From Roseibium sp. (GTDB taxonomy: Bacteria; Pseudomonadota; Alphaproteobacteria; Rhizobiales; Stappiaceae), in assembly GCA_017643925.1 (NCBI GenBank), contig JAEPML010000005.1:62001-126000 (forward strand): a stretch of 64,000 bases of DNA. The letters run 5' to 3'. Under the pieces are notes generated by a model, which was not told where the DNA came from, did not search any database, and was given only the letters and a program-made list of their open reading frames with translations. Position numbers and translations under genes: made by a program. Position 1 is the stretch's first letter. Every line of letters starts with the position of its first letter. Of this stretch, positions 29,592-38,187 are shown piece after piece.

Positions 29592-30029
29592 TCAGCCAAT
29601 AACTTGCCAGTTACCCCGGTCCGTTTCACACGCGGTGCCACGCGCCTGCAGCGTTCTGCCCTGCAGGACCATCTGGTGGGTGAACTCACGACAGCTGGTC
29701 TCGTTCACGTAATAGACAGGTCCGGGACGGACCTGGCCACTGCGACCGGTCTTCTCATTCTGCCAGGCAACCGCAACACCGACGCCTCTGGCCCTGAGCG
29801 CGCGGTTCTGGGCGTTCTCGGCCTCTCTGCGATCAGAAGGCTCAAGCGCATCACCAAACTCGTTGTTGACGAGAACCGAAATCGCAGCATTGGCTTCCGA
29901 ACCAGTTACATTGCTGCTGGGGTCGCCAAAAAAGGATCCCCAACCCGTGTTGGTTCTGGTTCCGGATGTCATGGAACAGCCGGCCAGGACGGTCATAAGA
30001 GCAATACAGGTGGCGCTGCGCAAACGCAT
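29592..30029 (-). CDS. Lipoprotein of the 17-kDa surface-antigen type
   Basis: A 145-aa protein. It has a lipoprotein signal MRLRSATCIALMTVLAGCS with lipobox LAGC (lipidated Cys at 18). The mature part has FGDALEPSDRREAENAQNRAL, then VAWQNEKTGRSGQVRPGPVY and a Cys-containing C-terminus (TSCREFTHQM, ARGTACETDRGNW). This is the pattern of rickettsial 17-kDa antigen-like outer-membrane lipoproteins. ATG 30029 is chosen because it gives a proper lipoprotein signal; the upstream frame extension does not. It follows feuQ on the same strand after 154 bp. Confidence 0.82.
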   Translation of the reverse strand: MRLRSATCIALMTVLAGCSMTSGTRTNTGWGSFFGDPSSNVTGSEANAAISVLVNNEFGDALEPSDRREAENAQNRALRARGVGVAVAWQNEKTGRSGQVRPGPVYYVNETSCREFTHQMVLQGRTLQARGTACETDRGNWQVIG

Positions 30030-30124
30030 GCTTGGAAGCTCCCAAAGGCTGGAATGCCGCTGAACCGGCAGGTGAATCATTTCTAATTTCAATTTGTGGC
30101 CGAACTTGGCCAATCGAGTCCAAG

Positions 30125-30177
30125 AGTGCCTTTGCGCACTATCACAGCATTCGGACAGGAATGCTACCGGGCGGTAG
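30125..30177 (-). repeat. Three consecutive small hairpins downstream of feuQ
   Basis: Perfect stems AGTGC/GCACT (30125-30140), GCATTC/GAATGC (30147-30164) and CTACC/GGTAG (30164-30177) lie back to back in the gap after the kinase stop. No U-tract follows in the minus direction. They may protect or end the feuPQ transcript. Confidence 0.4.
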
Positions 30178-30183
30178 AAAATG

Positions 30184-31599
30184 TTATTGCCGGTCGAGCG
30201 AAGGCAATTTCAATGTGGCCATCAGGCCTCCAAATTCCGATTCGTCCAGCTCAAGCGTTCCGCCGTAAAGTGCTGCAAGATCAGCAACAATCGACAGGCC
30301 AAGCCCGGTTCCCGGAACGGTTTCGTCCAGGCGCCGGCCGCGCTTGATCGCTTCGGCGCGTTCTGTCGGCGTCAGACCGGGACCGTCATCTTCGACAATT
30401 ATGGAAAACATGTCCCGACTGGTCTTGGGATCGACCAGAGGCGCAACGGTCACCGACACTCTGGACGTGGCCCATTTGCAGGCATTGTCGATCAGATTGC
30501 CGCTCATTTCCTCTAGGTCCTGGCTTTCGCCGCGGAAGCGTATGTCGCCCTGCTGGTCGAGATCCACAAGAACGCCCTTGTCCTGGTAAATCTTTGCCAT
30601 CGCCCTGATCAAGCGGGAGAGAACCGGTTCCGTTTCGCAAGCGACACCGATCACACGGCGTTGAGCGGCCATGCGAGCACGCTCGAGGTGATGCTGGATC
30701 TGTGTCGACATGATCGAGGCCTGTTCCGACACCTTGTCCGCGAGGGGACCACCCGTGGAACGCGCCTCGTTTGAAATGACCGACAGGGGTGTCTTCAAAC
30801 CATGCGCCAGATTACCGACATGGGTTCGCGCCCGTTCGACAATTTCCTTGTTTGATACGATCAGTGCGTTGAGTTCCACAGCCAGGGGCGCGATTTCCCG
30901 CGGCAGGTTTTCATCGATCCGGTCAGCCTCTCCTTGCCGCACGGCGCTCAGCGAAGACTTGAGATGCGCAAGCGGCTTCAATCCGACGCGAACCTGCAGG
31001 AAAATTGCGAGAATGAGCCCCAGGCCGACGATACAAAGCGTCAGCGTTACCAGCCTTGCGAACCCGTAAATGTCTGCCCAGTAATCGGTCGTCGTGGCTG
31101 CAACTGCGAGCGTATAGGCCGTATCGCCAATCTCGACTTTCTGCTGCAAAACCCGGACCTCATCTCCCTTCGGCCCGGTCACGAACCCGGCATCTTCCTC
31201 CTTCTGCCCAAGCGCGGGTGTGTTCAGGGGATCTCCGACCAGCGACTCAGACGCATAGAGAACCTCGTTGTCTGCAGCCTTTCTGACAGTCCAGTACCAC
31301 CCTGAAAGGGGCAGCGAAAACCTGGGGTCACCGCGGTAGCTTGGCGCAATGACCGATGTTTCGGCCTGATCCCCATCGGTTTCCAGCATTTCGGAGATCA
31401 GCGCCTTGATATGGATTTCGAGCTGGGCGTCGAAGGCACGCTCACTGGCGCGCTGATAGAGACTGACGAGGAACACGCCAGCCAGCGCCAGCGCGATTGT
31501 GGACCAGACAGCCGCAACAAGGACCAGGCGACCCGCCAGCGACCGTTGTGGTTTCAACGGCGGTTGGTCCTCCCTGTCCGCGGAGGCCTCAGGCTTCAT
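30184..31599 (-). CDS. feuQ: Sensor histidine kinase, FeuQ-like
   Basis: A 471-aa protein. TM1 is at about 25-45, the periplasmic domain at about 46-160, TM2 at about 172-195, then HAMP. The H-box is HVGNLAHGLKTPLSVISNEA (a PhoQ/FeuQ-style AHGLKTPL), the N-box GNLIDNACKWA, followed by VEDDGPGLT and GTGLGLSIV. The start at ATG 31599 overlaps the regulator by 11 bp with GGAGAGG upstream. In Sinorhizobium FeuQ is restrained by the small periplasmic protein FeuN and controls cyclic glucan export genes (from memory); the same three-gene order is present here. Confidence 0.88.
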   Translation of the reverse strand: MKPEASADREDQPPLKPQRSLAGRLVLVAAVWSTIALALAGVFLVSLYQRASERAFDAQLEIHIKALISEMLETDGDQAETSVIAPSYRGDPRFSLPLSGWYWTVRKAADNEVLYASESLVGDPLNTPALGQKEEDAGFVTGPKGDEVRVLQQKVEIGDTAYTLAVAATTTDYWADIYGFARLVTLTLCIVGLGLILAIFLQVRVGLKPLAHLKSSLSAVRQGEADRIDENLPREIAPLAVELNALIVSNKEIVERARTHVGNLAHGLKTPLSVISNEARSTGGPLADKVSEQASIMSTQIQHHLERARMAAQRRVIGVACETEPVLSRLIRAMAKIYQDKGVLVDLDQQGDIRFRGESQDLEEMSGNLIDNACKWATSRVSVTVAPLVDPKTSRDMFSIIVEDDGPGLTPTERAEAIKRGRRLDETVPGTGLGLSIVADLAALYGGTLELDESEFGGLMATLKLPSLDRQ

Positions 31600-32257
31600 C
31601 TGCCTCTCCAAGCCGGTAGCCGAGGCCGCGGATGGTTTCGATCATGTCCGAGCCAATCTTCTTGCGCAGGCGCCCAACAAAGACTTCGACCGTGTTGGAA
31701 TCCCTGTCGAAATCCTGATCGTAGAGATGCTCGGTCAACTCGGTGCGGGAAATCACCTTGCCCTGATGATGCAGCAGGTAGGACAGCAAACGGTACTCGT
31801 GCGAGGTCAGCTTGATGGCCCGGCCATCAACGGTGACCTTGCCTGCACGCAGATCGAGGCGAATGGGGCCACAGGTGAGTTCGTTGGACGCATGTCCGGC
31901 CGCGCGGCGCACGAGAGCCCGTACGCGGGCAAGCACTTCTTCCATGTGAAACGGCTTGGCAACGTAGTCATCGGCGCCAGCGTCAATCCCGGCAACCTTG
32001 TCGGACCAGCGGTCCCGTGCCGTCAGGATGAGAACCGGCATGGTCCTCCCGTCCCGGCGCCAGTTTTCCAGCACCGAGAGACCATCCAGCGTTGGCAGGC
32101 CAAGGTCCAGAACAACCGCATCGTAAGGTTCGGTATCACCCAGGAAATGGCCCTCTTCGCCATCGGTCGCACTGTCGACCACGTAACCGGCTTCTTCGAG
32201 AGCGGTCACCAGCTGGCGGTTCAGATCGGCGTCGTCTTCAACTACTAGAATGCGCAT
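31589..32257 (-). CDS. feuP: OmpR-family response regulator, FeuP-like
   Basis: A 222-aa PhoP/FeuP-type regulator. The receiver has D8/D9 and phospho-acceptor D51 (VVLDLGLPTLDG), with YVAKPFHMEE. The winged helix contains TSHEYRLLSYLLHHQGKVIS and NTVEVFVGRLRKKIG. It overlaps feuQ and lies 75 bp after the small FeuN-like gene. A direct repeat TGTAAG-N5-TGTAAT just upstream of the operon has the 11-bp period expected for OmpR-type binding and may be an autoregulatory site. Confidence 0.9.
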   Translation of the reverse strand: MRILVVEDDADLNRQLVTALEEAGYVVDSATDGEEGHFLGDTEPYDAVVLDLGLPTLDGLSVLENWRRDGRTMPVLILTARDRWSDKVAGIDAGADDYVAKPFHMEEVLARVRALVRRAAGHASNELTCGPIRLDLRAGKVTVDGRAIKLTSHEYRLLSYLLHHQGKVISRTELTEHLYDQDFDRDSNTVEVFVGRLRKKIGSDMIETIRGLGYRLGEADEA

Positions 32258-32332
32258 GGGAAAAATCTTCTTGAATTCGATGAATGGTCGATTGTGCCAG
32301 CCGGGGAGAAACGCACAGGGCCGTCCTAGCGG

Positions 32333-32587
32333 TCATCGGCTGGCATTGACTGTGACCGGCGTCACCTTGCCGTTCTTTAGAACCTGGAGACGGTAAACAT
32401 AGCCGCCGCCCTGCCTGCAGAGCTGCGCCTTGACGATTTCCCCACCAACGCCGCCCGCGACCGATCCAAGTGACCTGGCCTGGCCACTTGCCACCGCCTG
32501 ACGGGCTTCGGCTTGGGACAGACAAGCAGCCTGCGCAGGAACAACTGCGGCTAACATAAGGAAAATAAGGGCAAAAATCTGTTTCAC
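32333..32587 (-). CDS. feuN: Small secreted PepSY-like protein, FeuN candidate
   Basis: An 84-aa protein. The signal peptide MKQIFALIFLMLAAVVPAQA is followed by a short PepSY-like domain (ACLSQAEARQAVASG...YVYRLQVLKNGKVTPVTVN) with two cysteines. Size, periplasmic location and position immediately upstream of feuP match the FeuN inhibitor of FeuQ described in Sinorhizobium meliloti (about 83 aa, from memory). If so it binds the sensor domain of FeuQ and holds the kinase off; in that organism the gene is essential. PepSY domains often act as inhibitors, which agrees. Confidence 0.75.
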   Translation of the reverse strand: MKQIFALIFLMLAAVVPAQAACLSQAEARQAVASGQARSLGSVAGGVGGEIVKAQLCRQGGGYVYRLQVLKNGKVTPVTVNASR

Positions 32588-32617
32588 GAGTTTCGTTCCG
32601 GTACTGCCTCACGGGTT

Positions 32618-32634
32618 TGTAAGCAAGGTGTAAT
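32618..32634 (-). promoter_or_regulatory. Direct repeat, possible FeuP/OmpR-type binding site
   Basis: TGTAAG-CAAGG-TGTAAT (plus strand) is a hexamer direct repeat with 11-bp periodicity, 31 bp upstream of the feuN-like start. The layout resembles PhoP-type boxes; the assignment is an inference. Confidence 0.4.
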
Positions 32635-32743
32635 CAATTTCACCTGAACGCAAGCTGAACCGGTTGTTCGGAAACTTAATCCACGTCCACTTTTCCAGTG
32701 AGATCGCTATCGATCCGGAGAAAAACACTGCTAGACTTCACCC

Positions 32744-33514
32744 ATGAGGCCTTCACTCGACCCCTTGCTCGTAACTTGCCCGCAGCGCCGCGTGCTGAAA
32801 GCGGTGACGCGGTTCGTCGGGTTGGGAGTTCTTGTCTGCGTCACCTCGGTGCTTCCCTTGAGAACCAGTGCACATGCCTGTTCCCTCTCACTGGTTCTGG
32901 CCATGGACGGGTCGGCAAGTGTCGATGATCGCGAGCATCAATTGCAGCTGAACGGGCTCGCCGATGCCATCAAGGATCCCGACGTCATACAGGCAATCGA
33001 TGCCGTTGGCGGCATCTGGCTGACCAGCTTTGAATGGAGCGGCAAACACCAGCAGCGCCAGCAACTCGGATGGCGACACCTGACCGACGAGGAAAGCGCG
33101 ACCCGGGCGGCAGAGACGCTTCGGCGCGCACCGAGAGGGTATGACGAGTTTCCGACTGCGATCGGTTACGCGCTCGGTTACGCTGCAGTCCAACTCCAGA
33201 AAGCTCCAGAGCCCTGCGCCCGCAAGGTGATCGACATTGCGGGAGACGGGATCAACAATGACGGTTTCGGGCCCGCCAGTGCCTACCGGGCCTTCAACTT
33301 TCAGGGCGTCACCGTGAACGGCCTCGTGATTGCCTCGGAAGACCCCGCACCCTTTGACTATTACAATGCACAGGTCATTCGCGGCCCCGGATCCTTCGTC
33401 GAAGTCGCCACGAGCTACGAGGACTACGCGCGCGCCATGAAACGCAAGCTCCTGCGCGAAATTCTCGGCAACGCCTATGCTTCGCTGCAGGAAGACCTGC
33501 GTCCGAGGCGTTGA
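32744..33514 (+). CDS. DUF1194 (von Willebrand A-like) secreted protein
   Basis: A 256-aa protein with an N-terminal signal/TM region (about 20-44, ending TSAHA). The mature domain begins CSLSLVLAMDGSASVDDREH; the DGSAS motif is a MIDAS-like site as in VWA folds. Further VWA-like features are ARKVIDIAGDGINNDGF and GVTVNGLVIASEDP. This matches the DUF1194 family, common in marine alphaproteobacteria and of unknown role. It converges on the dioxygenase gene with 8 bp between stops. It is divergent from the feuN operon, so the two may share regulation. Confidence 0.85.
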   Translation: MRPSLDPLLVTCPQRRVLKAVTRFVGLGVLVCVTSVLPLRTSAHACSLSLVLAMDGSASVDDREHQLQLNGLADAIKDPDVIQAIDAVGGIWLTSFEWSGKHQQRQQLGWRHLTDEESATRAAETLRRAPRGYDEFPTAIGYALGYAAVQLQKAPEPCARKVIDIAGDGINNDGFGPASAYRAFNFQGVTVNGLVIASEDPAPFDYYNAQVIRGPGSFVEVATSYEDYARAMKRKLLREILGNAYASLQEDLRPRR

Positions 33515-33522
33515 GCAACGCC

Positions 33523-34701
33523 TTATGCGCCGCGCCGGTTGGACTGTGCCAGCAGCGCTTCCTCGAACGCTTCCGGTGACATCCCTTCTGCGAGCGCCCT
33601 GAGCGTCAGTTGTTTCTGCGTTTCCGGAGCCAGGCCACCGACGGGAGGGTCCCGGTCCAGATTGGTCGGAAACGAGTAGCCTTCCGCGCAGGCGGATATT
33701 GCCGCTTGCAAGCTGGCGTCCGGCATCTGAGCAACCTTGCTTCGTTCAAGCAGGACCGGATAGACCGCCTTGCACATGGCTAGTCGGTCGACGCTTTCCA
33801 TCGCCCTGCCGAAAGCGGAGGAGATCTGCAACAGGTTCGCCAGGCGTTCAATGTCCGGGCTGGTGTTGGCTCCGGCTGCGTGAAAGAGCGCCGGGTTGAA
33901 GAACACCGCGTCTCCCTTTTTCAGAGGCAATTGCACATAGCGTTCTTCAAACAGTTCCTTGAACGCGTCCAGCCGGTAGGCGGCATAACCGGGACGATAG
34001 GCCTGCGAGAATGGCAAGAGCTTGGTCGGCCCGCTTTCCACCGGCATGTCCGTGTGCGCAATTGCCCCCTGAAGGGTCATTACGGGCGAAAGGTCGTGGA
34101 CATGGGCAGGGTAGGAAGCGCTGATTTCCGCTGTCTGAAACCCGAGATGGTAGTCCCGGTGCGCCTGTTGTGTAGCACCACCGGGATGAACCAGATTGAC
34201 CTGTGCCGTCATCTGGTAGTTCGGGCCGAGCCAGGCTTCGCAGACCGTATCAATCGCCGGGTTGGCGAAATAGTCGAGAAAGACACCCGGATCCTCGAGA
34301 CAGAGTTTCTGCAGCGAATTCCAGATCCGTTGATTGGCGCCTGCCGTGGCGAAGTGATCCGCCCCACCGCCCGCAGCGGCCTTTTCGCGTTGCATGACCC
34401 GATTGTAGATCTCTGTGGCAAGATCAATCGGCGCGGTGTCTTCATAAGCGCCCTCCAGAACCAGAACGCCTGCATGGTTCATCAGGACATTTGCCCATTC
34501 CGCCATCAGGCGCCGGCGTCCCTGTTGTTCGAGGAGTGCGTTCTTGAGTTCCGTAACCCGGTAGACGGGAATGTTTGAGGCGATCCTGTGTGCACCTGGC
34601 ACGACACCCGGATCCAGTTCCCGGTCGATCAACTCCCTGAATTCGGCGATGTCGCAATGCTGCGCATCGAAATAGCCATCACGCTGTACCGGCTGGTCCA
34701 T
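33523..34701 (-). CDS. Phytanoyl-CoA dioxygenase family protein
   Basis: A 392-aa non-haem Fe(II)/2-oxoglutarate oxygenase. The facial triad is H181-x-D183 (QQAHRDYHLGF) and H274 (FFNPALFHAAGANT); R286 (SPDIERLANLLQ) is the likely 2-oxoglutarate contact. The double-stranded beta-helix region spans about 160-300, with N-terminal and C-terminal helical extensions. The start ATG 34701 has GGGAGG 5 nt upstream. It diverges from a LacI-family regulator across 84 bp, so the regulator probably controls it. The substrate is unknown; such proteins hydroxylate lipids, secondary metabolites or compatible solutes. Confidence 0.88.
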   Translation of the reverse strand: MDQPVQRDGYFDAQHCDIAEFRELIDRELDPGVVPGAHRIASNIPVYRVTELKNALLEQQGRRRLMAEWANVLMNHAGVLVLEGAYEDTAPIDLATEIYNRVMQREKAAAGGGADHFATAGANQRIWNSLQKLCLEDPGVFLDYFANPAIDTVCEAWLGPNYQMTAQVNLVHPGGATQQAHRDYHLGFQTAEISASYPAHVHDLSPVMTLQGAIAHTDMPVESGPTKLLPFSQAYRPGYAAYRLDAFKELFEERYVQLPLKKGDAVFFNPALFHAAGANTSPDIERLANLLQISSAFGRAMESVDRLAMCKAVYPVLLERSKVAQMPDASLQAAISACAEGYSFPTNLDRDPPVGGLAPETQKQLTLRALAEGMSPEAFEEALLAQSNRRGA

Positions 34702-34785
34702 CGTTCCCTCCCTTTGAAGATGTCGTTTCAGACTAAGCGAAAGGCCGGTTGTCAAACGCGCAAAAATACATCAAGAATCCATCAA

Positions 34786-35835
34786 ATGACACACAGGTTC
34801 CCGATCAAGGAAATTGCGGTTCAATCCGGATTGAGCACGGCGACGGTGGATCGTGTGCTCAACGATCGTGCGCATGTCAGCCCCCAGACCCGGCTTCGAG
34901 TTGCCGATGCGATAGCGGAACTGGAACGCCAGGAGAGCCAGCTTGCGGCCAAGGGGCGGCGCGTTTTCATCGATGTCGTGATCGAGGCACCTCGACGGTT
35001 CTCAAGGGAGGTCCGCGAAGCTGGTGAAGCAGTCCTGGCGGACCTGAAACCGATCGCGGTTCGCTCCCGCTTCCAGACTTTCGAGACCATGACCCCGGAG
35101 ACCTGCGTTGCCCTTCTGAACAGGATCAGGAAACGCGGCAGCCAGGGCGTGTGCCTCAAGGCCCGAGATACGCCCGAAATCCGAAACGCCATCGCAGACT
35201 TGAACCGAAAACATATCCCCGTGGTTACGATATTCACGGACATTCCGGCTTCGGAACGGATCGCCTATGCGGGTTTGGACAATTTCAATGCCGGACGGAC
35301 TGCCGCCTACCTGATGCTCAATCTGATCGGTTCGCAAGCAAGCACGGTTCTGACCACCCTGAGCCAGCACGCATTCCAGGGAGAGGAAGACCGGTATCGT
35401 GGCTTTCGCAAAGAGTTGTCACGGCTGCGACCCGATATCGACGTGCTCGATGCAAGTGGCGGTGGCGGCCTCAATCTTGCGACGGGCCGTGAGGTCGCAG
35501 ACAGGGTCAGACACAAGCAGGAGATCGCCGGGGTCTATTCCATGGGCGGCGGCAATGTCGCCATCCTGAACGCTCTCGACGCTGCGGCGGTTCGGCCCTC
35601 GGCTTTCATTGCACACGACCTTGATGAGGACAATCTGGAGCTCCTGAAGGCAAACCGCCTCAGTCTTGTCCTGCATCATGACCTGAAAGCCGACATGCTG
35701 TCCGCGTATCGACTGATCCTGGCCTATCACGGACTGGGATCGTCACCCAGGTTTCCAACCAGTGACATCAGTATCATCACACCCATGAATATTCCTGCTG
35801 CAATCTCCGGTCCCATGAAGTCGTCTCGTGATTAG
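34786..35835 (+). CDS. LacI-family transcriptional regulator
   Basis: A 349-aa protein. The LacI headpiece at 1-50 (FPIKEIAVQSGLSTATVDRVLNDR...) is joined to a periplasmic-binding-protein-like sugar-sensing domain, with signatures such as RIAYAGLDNFNAGRTAAYLM and VYSMGGGNVAIL. The arrangement is of the AglR/RbsR class. It is encoded divergently from the dioxygenase gene with 84 bp between start codons; a CATCAA direct repeat (34769-34774, 34780-34785) abuts its ATG. It likely represses itself and the oxygenase until an effector binds. The effector is unknown and no sugar transporter is nearby. Confidence 0.9.
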   Translation: MTHRFPIKEIAVQSGLSTATVDRVLNDRAHVSPQTRLRVADAIAELERQESQLAAKGRRVFIDVVIEAPRRFSREVREAGEAVLADLKPIAVRSRFQTFETMTPETCVALLNRIRKRGSQGVCLKARDTPEIRNAIADLNRKHIPVVTIFTDIPASERIAYAGLDNFNAGRTAAYLMLNLIGSQASTVLTTLSQHAFQGEEDRYRGFRKELSRLRPDIDVLDASGGGGLNLATGREVADRVRHKQEIAGVYSMGGGNVAILNALDAAAVRPSAFIAHDLDEDNLELLKANRLSLVLHHDLKADMLSAYRLILAYHGLGSSPRFPTSDISIITPMNIPAAISGPMKSSRD

Positions 35836-35838
35836 CAA

Positions 35839-35865
35839 TCCGGTATCCGGGCACTGGATATCGGA
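35839..35865 (+). terminator. Hairpin after the LacI-family gene
   Basis: TCCGGTATCC (35839-35848) pairs with GGATATCGGA (35856-35865), 10 bp including one G-T wobble, with a 7-nt loop. It lies directly after the stop codon. There is no clear U-tract, so it is a weak or rho-assisted terminator. Confidence 0.4.
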
Positions 35866-35948
35866 GCTGAAAAGCATCCGCATTCTCCATCGCCTTCCAC
35901 CTAAGTGAGGCGCGCATCTTGAACCTTCGCAAAGAATACCCAAATCAA

Positions 35949-35962
35949 CGAACGAACGTTCA
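35949..35962. promoter_or_regulatory. Possible TetR-type operator
   Basis: CGAACG-AA-CGTTCA is a palindrome with five of six arm positions matched, 76 bp before the alpha/beta hydrolase start. It resembles TGAACG-N2-CGTTCA operators of TetR-like repressors. No TetR gene is in the window. Confidence 0.3.
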
Positions 35963-36037
35963 CTCATAAACTTTCAAAACTGAGCATTCCCCAAAACTGT
36001 TCCCTTCGTTTGTTCTTCCCTGGAAAGTGGCTGCGTC

Positions 36038-37096
36038 ATGAAACTGGATATCCTCCTTGCCACCGTTTCCGGTTACCTCGCCGCGTTCGGTGTCGTCGAC
36101 CGGCCGCAAACCCCGAAGATACGCGACTATGTCATTGAACATGTTCGTATTCCCGGCGGCGCAAGCGGTGTCACGCTTGATGCCGAACTCACGCTGCCGG
36201 CCGGCAACGCGCCCGTTCCCGGCATCGTGCTGATCACGGGTTCCGGACCTCAGAACAAGAACGAGGAGCTGGTTGGCCACAAGCCCTTCCTCGTGCTGTC
36301 GGACCACCTGACCCGATCCGGTTTCGGCGTGCTGCGTTTTGATGATCGCGGCGTCGGCGACAGCACCGGTGACTTTACAACAGCGACGGCCCGGGATCTG
36401 GCTTCCGACGCCGCAGCCGCCCTCTCCTACCTCAAGGCACATCCAGGGATTCTGCCCGGAAAAACGGGCTATTTGGGACATTCGGAGGGAGGCTATATCG
36501 CGCCGATCGCCCAGACCATGTCGGCAGCAGATTTCCATGTCTATCTGGCCGGCCCCGCCTTGCCTCTCATCCCGGATGTCATGGCCGTCCAGGTGGAGGA
36601 TATCGCCCGCGCGGAAGGCTCCAGCGAGAAGACAATCGCGCAGGAAACACGGCTTGTCGCCGACATAACAGACGCGCTTGCAAAGACTGAAAATGTCGAA
36701 GAGCTTAAGACCAGCATCCCGGCAATCCTGGAAAGGTCCGGTGCAACCGCTTCGCAGATCAAGGACAACGTCGCGATCTGGGCAACACCCTGGGCACGTG
36801 CCTATGTTCATCACAAGCCCCGCCCCCTTCTGGAAGCGTTGGATATTCCGGTTCTTGCCCTCTTTGGAGAATACGACCTGCAGGTTTCAGCAAAAGAGAA
36901 CGCGCCGGTCATGGAGGCCGCGCTGAAGCATCCTGCTTCCAGGACGCAGGTTCTTGAGGGTCTCAATCACCTGTTCCAACCCACCTCGACAGGGCGGGTA
37001 TCGGAATATCTCAAAATCAGGACAACGATTGATCCAACGGCCCTGAACGCCATGACGGACTGGCTCAAAGTGGTGACCGCAGAGACAAAGCCGTGA
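36038..37096 (+). CDS. Alpha/beta hydrolase (EstD-like esterase/peptidase fold)
   Basis: A 352-aa protein. Its N-terminus (MKLDILLATVSGYLAAFGVV) is hydrophobic and may be a weak signal or anchor. The oxyanion region is VLITGSGPQNKNEE and the nucleophile elbow GHSEGG; the acid is probably in LALFGEYDLQVS and the catalytic His in EGLNHLFQP. It belongs to the large serine hydrolase families annotated as alpha/beta hydrolase or dienelactone-like; the substrate is unknown. It converges on the WYL regulator with 5 bp between stops. A TetR-operator-like palindrome lies upstream. Confidence 0.87.
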   Translation: MKLDILLATVSGYLAAFGVVDRPQTPKIRDYVIEHVRIPGGASGVTLDAELTLPAGNAPVPGIVLITGSGPQNKNEELVGHKPFLVLSDHLTRSGFGVLRFDDRGVGDSTGDFTTATARDLASDAAAALSYLKAHPGILPGKTGYLGHSEGGYIAPIAQTMSAADFHVYLAGPALPLIPDVMAVQVEDIARAEGSSEKTIAQETRLVADITDALAKTENVEELKTSIPAILERSGATASQIKDNVAIWATPWARAYVHHKPRPLLEALDIPVLALFGEYDLQVSAKENAPVMEAALKHPASRTQVLEGLNHLFQPTSTGRVSEYLKIRTTIDPTALNAMTDWLKVVTAETKP

Positions 37097-37101
37097 AGTG
37101 A

Positions 37102-37800
37102 CTAGTCAGGTGGTCGCTGCCCCTCATTTTCCATGGCCCGGTAGAAGTCCTTGAGCATCTTGCCGGGCTCGACCTTGAACGTGTCGCCCGTCTCAGTGAC
37201 CTCGGCCATCCTGTCGAGCCTGAACATGCGAAAGTCATTTCTCAGTTCGCACCATGCGACCAAGGTCCAGACCTTGCCCCAGAACCAGAGGCCCAGTGGT
37301 CTGACCACGCGATCAGACGCCTCGCCTTTGCCATCCCGGTACTTGATCGACAGCCTCTTGCGGGCATCCGCGGCCGCCTCCAGAAAGTCGATATGAGACC
37401 TGACCTGAGGTGTCATTTCGGGCGCAAAGGCGTGAATCTCGATCTCGTTCTGCCGGACCCGCATTTTCTCGGGCAGGACAGCATCGATCTTGATCATCGC
37501 TTCTTCCGCCGCGCGGGCCATGGAGGCGCCACCCCAGGCACGGGTCAACCGGGCGCCGGCCAGCAGAGCTACTATTTCATCGCGCGTAAACATGAGCGGA
37601 GGCATTTCGTAGCCATCTCGCATGATGTAACCGACCCCGGCCGCCCCCTCGATCGGGACACCCGTTGATTGGAGGTCGGCAACATCGCGATAGATGGTCC
37701 GCTCGGACACTTCCAGCCATTCTGAAAGTTGCCGAGCGCGAACGAGCCGGCCGCCGCGCAGATACTGCACGATCTGGAACAGGCGGTCAGCTCGTCTCAT
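37102..37800 (-). CDS. YafY-type transcriptional regulator (HTH-WYL)
   Basis: A 232-aa protein. The N-terminal helix-turn-helix (RADRLFQIVQYLRGGRLVRA...VSERTIYRDVADLQ) is followed by a WYL ligand-sensing domain at about 135-205 (RPLGLWFWGKVWTLVAWCEL). The typical WYL tripeptide context is replaced by variants within the family. It is encoded 12 bp downstream of the VOC gene on the same strand, a frequent pairing. It likely controls that operon, perhaps in response to a small molecule or nucleic acid. Confidence 0.88.
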   Translation of the reverse strand: MRRADRLFQIVQYLRGGRLVRARQLSEWLEVSERTIYRDVADLQSTGVPIEGAAGVGYIMRDGYEMPPLMFTRDEIVALLAGARLTRAWGGASMARAAEEAMIKIDAVLPEKMRVRQNEIEIHAFAPEMTPQVRSHIDFLEAAADARKRLSIKYRDGKGEASDRVVRPLGLWFWGKVWTLVAWCELRNDFRMFRLDRMAEVTETGDTFKVEPGKMLKDFYRAMENEGQRPPD

Positions 37801-37812
37801 GCGACCTGGTCC

Positions 37813-38187
37813 TCAGGGCGCGAACATGCCGATGGAATTGCCATCCGGGTCGATGCCATAGGCGAACCGGCCTGCAGGAATCGCGATCGGATCAGAGACA
37901 ACTTCTCCTCCCAGCTTGGTGAAACGTTCCATTGTGTCTTCCAGACCGTCAGGGCAGGCAATATGAATCGTCGGGCCGGTCCCCTTCGCGGGTGGTTTGC
38001 CCGGATAGAGATGCCCGGCAATGCCGTTCGGGTCCTTGGTCGGGAACATGGCAATGTGATTGGGGCCCATATCTGTGACGACCTTCAACTCCGTCTTGAA
38101 CACGCCGTTGTAAAAACTGACTGCCTTGTCCAGATCCGATACGGGGATCTCCATCCAGACAGTGAAATTGTCGGGCATGAAAGTCAT
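37813..38187 (-). CDS. VOC family protein (glyoxalase/bleomycin resistance fold)
   Basis: A 124-aa two-module VOC protein beginning MTFMPDNFTVWMEIPVSDLD; the second module has GPTIHIACPDGLEDTMERF and ends AYGIDPDGNSIGMFAP. Possible metal ligands are E14 in the first module and the C-terminal DPDGN region. It could be a dioxygenase, isomerase or ligand-binding protein. GGAG precedes the ATG by 8 nt. It is transcribed ahead of the YafY-type regulator. Confidence 0.87.
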   Translation of the reverse strand: MTFMPDNFTVWMEIPVSDLDKAVSFYNGVFKTELKVVTDMGPNHIAMFPTKDPNGIAGHLYPGKPPAKGTGPTIHIACPDGLEDTMERFTKLGGEVVSDPIAIPAGRFAYGIDPDGNSIGMFAP

